Positions 57,542 to 64,000 of a stretch of DNA of 64,000 nt are shown here, piece by piece. The notes below the pieces were generated by a model. It did no database searches and was not told the DNA's origin. It was given only the letters and a program-made list of their open reading frames with translations. Source of the stretch: Janibacter limosus (GTDB lineage Bacteria; Actinomycetota; Actinomycetes; Actinomycetales; Dermatophilaceae); the NCBI RefSeq assembly GCF_004295485.1, contig NZ_CP036164.1, positions 3,100,001 to 3,164,000 of the forward strand, in the 5' to 3' direction. The translations under genes and the position numbers were made by a program. The stretch's first letter is position 1. Every line of letters starts with the position of its first letter.

Positions 57542-58181
57542 CGTAAAACTCCGAAATCACTGTCGCAAGGGCCTTCGAGTCGTCCAAGATGCTGCGGTGG
57601 TCACCGGGCAGCTCCACGACGCTGACCTGTTCAAGTTGGCTCATTCGCTGGCATGTCCGTTCAGTCAGCAGGGTGCTCTGGGAGGACCTGACACACAGGA
57701 CCGGTACCTGGACCAACGCCAAGGCTGACTCATAGTCGTACATCCACCGCAACCAACTCCCTTCGGCGTCCTCGTCATTGACGTACATCGTCGGGAAGGA
57801 CTCGAAGGAGGTGTCGAGGACCACGAGGCTTCGCACCCGGCCAGCGGCCCACGTCGTGGCGCTCAGCAGGGCAACGAGAGCGCCATACGAGTAGCCGACG
57901 ACATCGAGGCTGTCGGGCCAGCGGTGTGCGCTCCGGTGCAGGTCAGCCGCGTATTCCAAGGGCGAGTGCCCCTGCTTGGGCGAGTACGACTGTCCATGTC
58001 CGCGCAGGGAGGGCATGATCTGCACCGGTGATCCCAACTCGCGGCCAAGCGGCGCCAGTTGCGACTTGTCCCCACCGGCACCATGGAGGAAGACGGTCGC
58101 TCGCGGGGCCGAGTCCACGTCCCCGACGACATCGATGTCCAGCTCCTGCATGCTCGGTGCCTGCGCCGCGGTCGGTGTCAC
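57525..58181 (-). CDS. Alpha/beta hydrolase, type II thioesterase-like or cluster-tailoring
   Basis: 218 residues. TVFLHGAGGDKSQL (oxyanion), VVGYSYGALVALL (nucleophile Ser98) and LPGDHRSIL (His195) are visible; the acidic member of the triad is not obvious at the usual place. Small stand-alone hydrolases in NRPS operons often remove misloaded acyl groups from carrier domains, but a hydrolytic or acyl-transfer tailoring step is equally possible. It overlaps the T-TE gene by 4 bp and the MFS gene by 17 bp. Confidence 0.8.
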   Translation of the reverse strand: MTPTAAQAPSMQELDIDVVGDVDSAPRATVFLHGAGGDKSQLAPLGRELGSPVQIMPSLRGHGQSYSPKQGHSPLEYAADLHRSAHRWPDSLDVVGYSYGALVALLSATTWAAGRVRSLVVLDTSFESFPTMYVNDEDAEGSWLRWMYDYESALALVQVPVLCVRSSQSTLLTERTCQRMSQLEQVSVVELPGDHRSILDDSKALATVISEFYGELSL

Positions 58182-59236
58182 GGGGCAGCCCCCACGGCCA
58201 GGTCCATGGAGCGCGCCAAACTCTCCGCGTTCTCAGGATCGACCATGGTGAAGTGATCACCGGGCACGAGGTGCACAGCAGCCCCCTTAGTCGCCCACGC
58301 AGACCAGTCAAGGTCCTCAGCGAGCGGAGTGGCGCCCTCCAAACTCCGGTCCGTCACGCGCATCACGTCAACACCGATCGCCGTCGGCTGCAGCTCGTAC
58401 TGCGACAGCGCCTGGAGGTTGTGCCGATACATGTCGACCATGCGCCGTAGGCGCTCCGGGTCGAAGTCGGGCGGGATGGTACCGGCCTGGACGGAACGCT
58501 CCAGCAACACCGATGACCGCTCGTGCTCCGACAGACCGCGCAGCCAATCGATGTCCACGTCGATCTTCAGCGCCCGGTATAGCAAGGCACGCAATGCGAA
58601 ATCCAGGTCGTCTTCGGCGGGGTCAACCGTAGGCCTGGTGTCCAACAAAAAGACCTGTCCGATCTCATCACCTCTACCAATGAGTTGCCGGGCGACCTCA
58701 ATGGCCAACAATCCGCCCATGCTGTAACCCACGAGGTTCCACGCAGCGGTGCGCTGCACGGAGTCCAGGGCCGCGATGGCACGCGTCGCGATCTCACCCA
58801 GGTCCTCCATGGGCTCCTCGCCCGGGAGGAGCCCGATCGACTGGACACCCCACACATCCCACGACGGATCCAGTCGCCGGCTGAATGGCCCATAGAGGCC
58901 CAGGGTCCCCGACACGGGAGGAAAAGCGGCCAAGGGACGCCCGTCACCGGGACGCAGACGCACCAGCGGGTGAGTCCGGGACGCGCCGCGGGTTCCCCGC
59001 ACCAGTGGGGCCATCTCTGCGACGGTTCCCGCTGCCAGCAGTTCATCTGCTTGCAGGTCAACAGACAGCGCCCGACGGATACGACTGACCAGTTGCAGGG
59101 CGAGCAGAGAGTGCCCGCCGAGATCGAAAAAGTTGTCATGAATACCGACCTCGTCCACAGCGAGTACCTGAGCCCAGATGGCGACCAACTCCATCTCGAC
59201 GCTGTCGCGAGGGGCGGCTGGGCCGCTCTCGGTCAC
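58178..59236 (-). CDS. NRPS termination protein: carrier (T) domain plus thioesterase (TE)
   Basis: 352 residues. T domain ~10-85 with NFFDLGGHSLLA, phosphopantetheine Ser43. TE domain ~95-352 with NLVGYSMGGLLA (Ser172), LLDTRP (Asp199) and VPGDHFTMV (His328), a complete triad. It has no A or C domain, so it fits as the second-module carrier and release unit: loaded by the stand-alone A domain, condensed with by the A-T-C protein, then released by TE as free acid, ester or cycle. Overlaps the neighbouring genes on both sides by 4 bp. Confidence 0.93.
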   Translation of the reverse strand: MTESGPAAPRDSVEMELVAIWAQVLAVDEVGIHDNFFDLGGHSLLALQLVSRIRRALSVDLQADELLAAGTVAEMAPLVRGTRGASRTHPLVRLRPGDGRPLAAFPPVSGTLGLYGPFSRRLDPSWDVWGVQSIGLLPGEEPMEDLGEIATRAIAALDSVQRTAAWNLVGYSMGGLLAIEVARQLIGRGDEIGQVFLLDTRPTVDPAEDDLDFALRALLYRALKIDVDIDWLRGLSEHERSSVLLERSVQAGTIPPDFDPERLRRMVDMYRHNLQALSQYELQPTAIGVDVMRVTDRSLEGATPLAEDLDWSAWATKGAAVHLVPGDHFTMVDPENAESLARSMDLAVGAAP

Positions 59237-59745
59237 TGCGGGCCCTCAGTGTGCGGGGCGAAGTAGTCGGCCATGACGTTGTGCGACCACTCCGGCTGAA
59301 TGACCTCGCCGCGGGGCTCGAACTCCTGCATGTGGGGTTTGAGGTCGAGGATCGGGGTGCCATCCATGGCGTCTAGGCCCTCGACGGTCAGTGTGGTTCC
59401 GTCCACAGACACGACACGACACGTCGTGGCTCCCACAAAATTGGGGCGCTTCTTGGCTCGTTGGGCGAAGATCCCGACAAGCGGCCAGTCCTTGCGGCCG
59501 CGAGGGTGCCGGCCACCGGTCTCTTCGGATCCCGGCGTGAGCAAGTGGAAGTGGAAGAGCACGAGCACGTGCGAGTAAGTGTCCAGGGCAGCCAAGGCGT
59601 CGGCGCCGAACCGTTCGGAGTCGAGCTCGATCGTGGACTCAAACCCACCCCAGTAATCGTCGTCTCCGGTCGGCCGTCCGCCGCGGACGACGCCAATCGG
59701 GCTCAGGGTGACGGGGTTCTTCCAGTCCTGCGATGGTGCGGTCAT
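59233..59745 (-). CDS. TrmO/TsaA-fold SAM-dependent enzyme in the cluster
   Basis: 170 residues covering the TrmO/YaeB domain: PIGVVRGGRPTGDDDYW at the start, SHVLVLFHFHLLTPG, the signature GIFAQRAKKRPNFVGATTCRVV at 91-112 (normally ATRSPHRPNPIG) and GLDAMDGTPILDLKPH at 123-138. TrmO N-methylates t6A37 of tRNA using SAM. This copy has a changed signature (Lys-Lys-Arg-Pro-Asn-Phe) and lies inside an NRPS operon, so a small-molecule substrate is plausible. Overlaps the T-TE gene by 4 bp and follows the tautomerase gene by 2 bp. Confidence 0.85.
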   Translation of the reverse strand: MTAPSQDWKNPVTLSPIGVVRGGRPTGDDDYWGGFESTIELDSERFGADALAALDTYSHVLVLFHFHLLTPGSEETGGRHPRGRKDWPLVGIFAQRAKKRPNFVGATTCRVVSVDGTTLTVEGLDAMDGTPILDLKPHMQEFEPRGEVIQPEWSHNVMADYFAPHTEGPQ

Positions 59746-59747
59746 GT

Positions 59748-60146
59748 CTACATTCCTCCTGTGTCGGATGGTGGATTCGAAAGGTCTTCATCGGTCCATA
59801 GCGCGCCTCGGACCCATAGGTCACCCGGGTCTACCGGGCGCAAGGCGACGTAGACATCCTGTGGGTCGACGTCGGCGAGTTTGCTCAGGCCGGTGGCGAT
59901 CGTCTGAACCAACGCGTTGCGCAGTCCCCTCGGATAGGTGACCTTGCACGTCACCAAGGCAACGGGCGCGGCGGGCGTCTCCTCCTGCCATTGCGGTCGA
60001 TAGTGGTCTCCGGCTGCTAACCGATTCCACATCACCCAACAGTGGCCGCCGTCGATGCCCAGCAGGTCGGTGACTGCCGAGCTGAGTTCACCCAACCTCT
60101 GCGCGCCTGGTCCAGGCGTGGGCGAGTACACCTCTATGACCGGCAT
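59748..60146 (-). CDS. Tautomerase-superfamily protein with N-terminal Pro
   Basis: 132 residues. It begins MPVIEVYSPTPG, so removal of Met exposes Pro1, the catalytic base of the tautomerase (4-oxalocrotonate tautomerase/MIF) superfamily. Length is about twice the 62-residue 4-OT unit, like cis-CaaD or malonate-semialdehyde decarboxylase relatives; the second half (ALVTCKVTYPRGLRNALVQTIATGL) looks like the second beta-alpha-beta unit without its own Pro. A longer in-frame reading exists upstream but would hide Pro1 and overlaps the A domain. Reaction unknown: tautomerisation, hydration or decarboxylation are all known for the fold. Confidence 0.85.
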   Translation of the reverse strand: MPVIEVYSPTPGPGAQRLGELSSAVTDLLGIDGGHCWVMWNRLAAGDHYRPQWQEETPAAPVALVTCKVTYPRGLRNALVQTIATGLSKLADVDPQDVYVALRPVDPGDLWVRGALWTDEDLSNPPSDTGGM

Positions 60147-61639
60147 GGTTGGGCCTCTCCACTCGACGCGAGGGCCTCGAGAAGGGTGTGTGAGTCGACT
60201 TTTCCGTTGGCCGTCACCGGCAGCGTGGGCACACAGACGACGACATCGGGAACGAGGTGCTTGGGCAGGGCCGAGGCCAATGCTTGACGCACTTCGGTCG
60301 GCGATGTAGTGATACCGGGACCAATGAACAGGGCCAGGCGGTCGTAGCCACTCCAGCGTCCGGGGACGGGTTCTGCCCGGCAGCTGACTCCGAGTATGGA
60401 GGTGGCCTGTGCCTCCAGTTCTTCGGGTTGGACCCGTGCGCCGCGGATCTTCACTTGACGGTCCAGGCGGCCCCGGAACCGGTACGAGCCATCGGGGGCG
60501 AGCCATGCTTGGTCACCGGTGCGGTACCAGCGTTGCCCTTCGGGTCCGGCGGTAACAAACCGGTCGTCCGAGTCCGGAGCGTTGACGTATCCCGTGGCCA
60601 GGCCGGTGCCACCGAGCCAGATTTCACCCGTATCGCCTGGTTGACCCCCTAGCAGGTCAGCAGGAACGTCGCCCTGCGTCACCAGCGCAATCGTGGTGCC
60701 GCTGACCGGACGTCCGATCGGAATGTCATCGAGGTCGGCTGAGGTGACCGTATGAGTAGTGGCAAACACGCAGCTCTCGACCGGGCCGTATCCATTGATC
60801 AAGGTCGTGTGAGGGTGGCGCTCAAGGAACTTGGCGACGTGCGGCGCGGAGAGCTTCTCGCCGCCGGTAAAGATGGTGCGCAACCCAGCGAGGCAGTCGA
60901 TGTCCTCGTCAATCAGTAGGTTGAGCAGTGAGGACGTGATCCACGCGTGGTCCACGCCCGCATCTACGGCACTGATCACCGAATCAGGAAACACCCCGCC
61001 CGCCAACACGTGGACAGTTCCTCCACCGCTGAGAGTGCCCCAGGTTTCTAGGGAATGCACGTCCCATCCGGGTCGCGACGCATGCAGCATCACGTGACCC
61101 GGTTCGGTCAACAGGGTTCGTCCCGGGCCGATGAGGCGAGTCAATGCTTGGTGTGGTGAGGCAACCATCTTGGGCGCGGCCGACGTGCCCGATGTAAAAA
61201 AAATCGTGGCAATCGATCCTGCGTCCACGACCGGAAGAGCCTGCTCATGCGGACGCGGCGGCGGCGACAGCAGATCTTGTGGACGGATGTCCCCCCCACC
61301 GGTACCGACGCTGACGGTGACGCCGAGCTCGACGCGGATCAGATCGCGACGTGGCTGAGGCCAACGAGGGTCCACCGCCGCGATCACGGCACCGGCACGC
61401 AACACGCCGAGCATGACGGTGATCGCGTCGATGCTCGGCTCCAAGGCGACACAAATGGTCTCGCCTGGGTGGACGTCGTGGTGGGTGAGCAGGTTTTCAG
61501 CGACCCGCCCTGCGTGATCCCACAACTGAGCGTAGGCGAGGGTGCGTGTTGACTCCTGGACGGCGACGGCGTCGGGTGTCATCGCCACCCAGGCGTGGAT
61601 GCGACCGGGTATTGATTCGCTGGGGATCGGTTGGCGCAT
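60134..61639 (-). CDS. Stand-alone NRPS adenylation domain
   Basis: 501 residues, a complete A domain without carrier: FFTSGTSAAPKMV (A3, the usual Gly after Pro-Lys replaced by Met), WDVHSLE (A4 Asp), NGYGPVES (A5), YRTGDQ (A7), RLDRQVKIRGARVQPEELE (hinge) and NGK with Lys480 (A10). By-eye specificity residues D-V-L-W-F-G-G-V-F-K resemble those of the A-T-C protein. It should load the T domain of the T-TE protein in trans. The A3 region is encoded across a run of eight T on the coding strand. It overlaps the tautomerase gene by 13 bp. Confidence 0.92.
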   Translation of the reverse strand: MRQPIPSESIPGRIHAWVAMTPDAVAVQESTRTLAYAQLWDHAGRVAENLLTHHDVHPGETICVALEPSIDAITVMLGVLRAGAVIAAVDPRWPQPRRDLIRVELGVTVSVGTGGGDIRPQDLLSPPPRPHEQALPVVDAGSIATIFFTSGTSAAPKMVASPHQALTRLIGPGRTLLTEPGHVMLHASRPGWDVHSLETWGTLSGGGTVHVLAGGVFPDSVISAVDAGVDHAWITSSLLNLLIDEDIDCLAGLRTIFTGGEKLSAPHVAKFLERHPHTTLINGYGPVESCVFATTHTVTSADLDDIPIGRPVSGTTIALVTQGDVPADLLGGQPGDTGEIWLGGTGLATGYVNAPDSDDRFVTAGPEGQRWYRTGDQAWLAPDGSYRFRGRLDRQVKIRGARVQPEELEAQATSILGVSCRAEPVPGRWSGYDRLALFIGPGITTSPTEVRQALASALPKHLVPDVVVCVPTLPVTANGKVDSHTLLEALASSGEAQPCRS

Positions 61640-61645
61640 AACGGT

Positions 61646-62386
61646 TCAGGCCTTGCGGGCGTTGAACTCCAGGCGAACATAATCCACCACGGGCTCGCCG
61701 ATGCGGGCCGCGACCTCCTTGACGAATCCTTCGTGCTCGGATTCGTCAAGCTTGAGCAGGTGCCCGCCCAGGATGACCGTGGCCAGGAAGGCCTCAAATT
61801 GCTCGCCCTCCTCCAGCTTGGCCGGGTCGGGTCGCAAACGCACCTGGATGTCGGTGAATCCGGCGGCCTCGAGGCGCGAGCGGGTGTCCCCTTCGTCAGC
61901 GAAGTGCCAGACGGCGCCATCTTGACGGTCTCCCAAGGTCGCCGCTACCGCAGCGTCGACCCTCGCCACATTGCCGGAACCTCCGCACTCGGCGACGAAC
62001 TGTCCGCCAGGGCGCATGGCATCGGCAATGTTGGCGAAGAGGACCTCGTGATCGGCGATCCAGTGGAAGGTCGCGATGCTGATGCAGGCGTCCACGAGGG
62101 ATGGCAGGTGGAGGGGCTGGGTCAGGTCGTGCTTGTAGGAGTCCAGACGAGGGTCGTTGATCTTTTCCTGGAGGACCTCGAGCATCCGGTCGGAAGCGTC
62201 GACGGCGGTGACTCGACCGCGGGGCAGCCGCTCCAACAGCGCGGCCGTGTCGCGGCCGGTTCCTGCGCCTGCGTCCAGGACATGCTCGGCACCCGTCAGG
62301 GTCACCTGCTCGAGGACTCTAGTCCCCCAGTGCTGGTGAGGCAGAGGAAGGGAGTCGTAGCTTCGGGCATTCCATTCACGTGGCAT
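61646..62386 (-). CDS. Class I SAM-dependent methyltransferase (trans-aconitate-methyltransferase-like)
   Basis: 246 residues. It begins PREWNARSYDSLPLPHQHWGTRVL, resembling Tam-type enzymes. Motif I is VLDAGAGTGRDT at 36-47, the acidic beta-2 end is AVDAS (Asp63), and SIATFHWI and RPGGQFVAECGG are the later motifs. Tam relatives methylate carboxylates, and some class I enzymes use SAM for other chemistry such as cyclisation. 6 bp separate it from the A-domain gene, so it is a tailoring or precursor enzyme of the same operon. Confidence 0.9.
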   Translation of the reverse strand: MPREWNARSYDSLPLPHQHWGTRVLEQVTLTGAEHVLDAGAGTGRDTAALLERLPRGRVTAVDASDRMLEVLQEKINDPRLDSYKHDLTQPLHLPSLVDACISIATFHWIADHEVLFANIADAMRPGGQFVAECGGSGNVARVDAAVAATLGDRQDGAVWHFADEGDTRSRLEAAGFTDIQVRLRPDPAKLEEGEQFEAFLATVILGGHLLKLDESEHEGFVKEVAARIGEPVVDYVRLEFNARKA

Positions 62387-62419
62387 ACAAGGCTCCGATA
62401 TGTGATGACGAGCTGGGGA

Positions 62420-64000
62420 TCAAGACGTGGCGAGTAGCTGATAAGTGGGGGCAGTGAAGCATGCGCGAGCCACCCTGTCGGGATCGACCACGTCGTGGTC
62501 GTCAAGACTGAGGTAGGCCACCGCATTGCTCAATGCGCACGACTGGGCGTCCGTGCGCAGGTCGCGCCGAGCCTCGATCAGAATGCTCCACGGATCGTCG
62601 GTTACGGAGGCAAGCGCTCGGCCGAGATCCAATCCGAGGGAGAGCAGGAGCAATTCTCCGGGGTCGGGCCCCCGGTCCAGTCCGCCTTCTTGCCATGGCT
62701 GATCAATCACCAGTCCACCGTCGAGAGGCTGATGCGACAAGACCGTTGCGCTCAGCTGGGCCGCGACCAGTGCGGCGCGGTCCTGCGCGGGCAGGATCGG
62801 CAGTTGCAACTCTGTGGCTCCAGTCGCCCCGACCATGCTGACCCGCAGTGGCAGCCCCGCGGTCACCGTTGCGGAGACAACGCCGGGCCTGTCACGGTCC
62901 GAGAGGATGACTTCGGCCTGCAGGGCACGCGTCACCAGGTCCGTGTGGCCTGTGACAGCATCACGGCTCGATGCGGGGATCGCGAAGGGCCGCACAATCC
63001 GGGTCGACGCCCAGATCGAGGGCAGGGTCCTGGCGGTGACCTCGTCGCCCTGCCCCGTGACCTCGAGCCGGGAGGTCCACATGCAGGCCCATGGCTGGGC
63101 GTCGACCAACTCACGGGCATGGCGGCGAGAGTTCTCGACGGGGAGATCACGGTCGGTATCGAAGTCCTGAATGCGGGCGCTGATCCGCTGCTGCCCGGGC
63201 GTTCGCTCGGTTGAGGCCAGGGTCGCGATCGCGGCTGCGGGCCACTCAGCACCAATCCACGAGCGATGGAGCAGCACCGTCGTTGGCGTCAGTTGCGTCA
63301 GTCCCCGCACGTCACTCGTGGCCGCTGGCAGGACGCGCTCTGAGCGAAGGGTGACCACGGCCAGGTCGTCGAGGTTCGAGTGGATTTCACTCGCCCAGTA
63401 GGACTCAGACCAGTCCAGTGGGCTGACCTTTGCCACGTCGGGCAGGGAGGCGATCGCGTCAAGGTCCACTGGGGTGCCCTGTGACCAGTCGGCGCGGGCC
63501 GCATTGATGGCTACATCCAGCTGGGCTTGATGTGCCAGCCGGAGCAACAGCGAGGTCGCGAACGTGGTGCCCTCGATCTCTGTCAAGGGTTGGGTGCCAT
63601 CGCCTCGTGCAGAGACGCTCAAGGTGGCGCCCAGGTCGGTTGCCTCAAGGACCCGAGAGGACAGTCGGCTGTTGTCGATGACCAGGACCAGGTCGTGAGA
63701 GTGGCACAGTTCAGCGAAGGCCGCGATGTCCACGAGCGCGCCCTGATCGGTGATCGAGTCGAGCACGACGACCTGCGTCAACTCATCGACCTGGCCACCG
63801 ACATCTTCCAAGTTCGTCGCGTCCACCATCGACGTCGGGCGATCGTGCCGAAGCAAGTAGTCGGCGAGGTCGCTCGCACCCGCGATGGAGGCGGACACCA
63901 CCACCCGGCCCCCTCGATTCGACATCGCAAGAGCCGACAATGCCAACGCTTCGGTGACGGTCACTCCCACCATCAGGGTCCCGTCGCCACCGTCACCGGG
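62420..64000 (-). CDS. PLP-fold Cys/Met-metabolism-like protein lacking the catalytic lysine (N-terminus cut by window edge)
   Basis: At least 526 residues; the frame is open to the right edge, so the true start lies outside. The visible N-terminal part follows the gamma-lyase/sulfhydrylase pattern: GGDGTLMVGVTVTEALALSALAMSNRGGRVVVS, VVVLDSITDQGALVDIAAFAELCHSHDLVLVIDNS (the VDNT block), then ATDLGATLSVSARGDGTQPL where the family has HSxTKYxxGH. The Schiff-base Lys position is not Lys; the only Lys in the visible protein is in DVAKVSPL ~50 residues later. The ~330-residue C-terminal part matches nothing I know. First visible gene of the operon, 33 bp before the methyltransferase gene. Confidence 0.75.
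   Translation of the reverse strand, partial: PGDGGDGTLMVGVTVTEALALSALAMSNRGGRVVVSASIAGASDLADYLLRHDRPTSMVDATNLEDVGGQVDELTQVVVLDSITDQGALVDIAAFAELCHSHDLVLVIDNSRLSSRVLEATDLGATLSVSARGDGTQPLTEIEGTTFATSLLLRLAHQAQLDVAINAARADWSQGTPVDLDAIASLPDVAKVSPLDWSESYWASEIHSNLDDLAVVTLRSERVLPAATSDVRGLTQLTPTTVLLHRSWIGAEWPAAAIATLASTERTPGQQRISARIQDFDTDRDLPVENSRRHARELVDAQPWACMWTSRLEVTGQGDEVTARTLPSIWASTRIVRPFAIPASSRDAVTGHTDLVTRALQAEVILSDRDRPGVVSATVTAGLPLRVSMVGATGATELQLPILPAQDRAALVAAQLSATVLSHQPLDGGLVIDQPWQEGGLDRGPDPGELLLLSLGLDLGRALASVTDDPWSILIEARRDLRTDAQSCALSNAVAYLSLDDHDVVDPDRVARACFTAPTYQLLATS

Noticed and set aside
59748..60506. Longer 252-residue version of the tautomerase
   Set aside because: The extra 120 residues are Arg/Pro-rich, overlap the A-domain gene in another frame and would bury the catalytic Pro1.
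1..64000. tRNA, rRNA, riboswitch or prophage genes
   Set aside because: None of the usual signatures (T-loop GGTTCGAATCC-like block, T-box, phage structural or integrase genes) was seen on either strand.

Overview
This 64 kb window is high-GC, densely packed DNA from an actinobacterium. It carries a WhiB protein, an SCO6745-type protein, DUF5926 and DUF4446 proteins, GT87/GT-C mannosyltransferase-like membrane enzymes and a transglutaminase/ATP-grasp/alpha-E locus. Many genes are joined by 4-bp ATGA or GTGA overlaps. The overall style suggests a Micrococcales member, perhaps Intrasporangiaceae/Janibacter-like. That placement is an inference: the window holds no rRNA, tRNA or phylogenetic marker. 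I saw no CRISPR array or riboswitch.

Layout. 1-6.1 kb: an unrecognised Rossmann-like protein cut by the left edge, nitronate monooxygenase, a lipoprotein cyclophilin, an alkyltransferase-like protein, an MFS exporter, an SCO6745-family protein and a MobA-like nucleotidyltransferase. 6.2-9.4 kb: a TetR-ABC ATPase-permease efflux operon with palindromic operators. 9.6-13.4 kb: a membrane protein with a Pro/Trp-repeat loop, a beta-propeller protein, a diacylglycerol-kinase-like protein, WhiB and a flavin-binding protein. 13.6-24.3 kb: phosphotransferase, SDR, WYL regulator/DinB pair, VOC protein, M20 amidohydrolase, MarR-MFS operon, pseudouridine synthase, pirin and a lipoprotein. 24.5-35.3 kb: RsgA, an anti-sigma-type ATPase, and a cell-envelope glycosylation region (GT2, GT-C, a phosphatase-like membrane protein, GT87), then DUF4446 and prephenate dehydratase (pheA). 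35.4-41.9 kb: a five-gene minus-strand operon (fused circularly permuted ATP-grasp/alpha-E protein, transglutaminase, patatin, acyltransferase, alpha/beta hydrolase). 42-46.8 kb: a secreted endonuclease/phosphatase-family protein and an ArsR-MFS operon whose MFS gene is split by an intact IS1380-family element with perfect terminal repeats. 46.8-53.0 kb: a beta-oxidation operon with a divergent TetR regulator.

53.2-64.0 kb: a biosynthetic gene cluster cut by the right edge. It contains an A-T-C nonribosomal peptide synthetase, and facing it a tight eight-gene operon: PLP-fold protein, class I methyltransferase, stand-alone adenylation domain, Pro-1 tautomerase, TrmO-like SAM enzyme, T-TE protein, second alpha/beta hydrolase and MFS exporter. 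Assembled in trans, A1-T1-C2 + A2 + T2-TE is a complete split two-module line, predicting a dipeptide-derived product. The PLP-fold protein resembles the Cys/Met-metabolism (gamma-lyase) family but appears to lack its Schiff-base lysine. The cluster is richer in A/T runs and poorer in the backbone heptamer CGAAGGG, consistent with acquisition by transfer.

The other notable theme is repeats. At least three short dispersed families, all with dyad symmetry, occur both between genes and in frame inside coding sequences, where they supply loops or protein termini. There is also a pair of ~120-bp palindromic elements and a perfect 56-bp palindrome.
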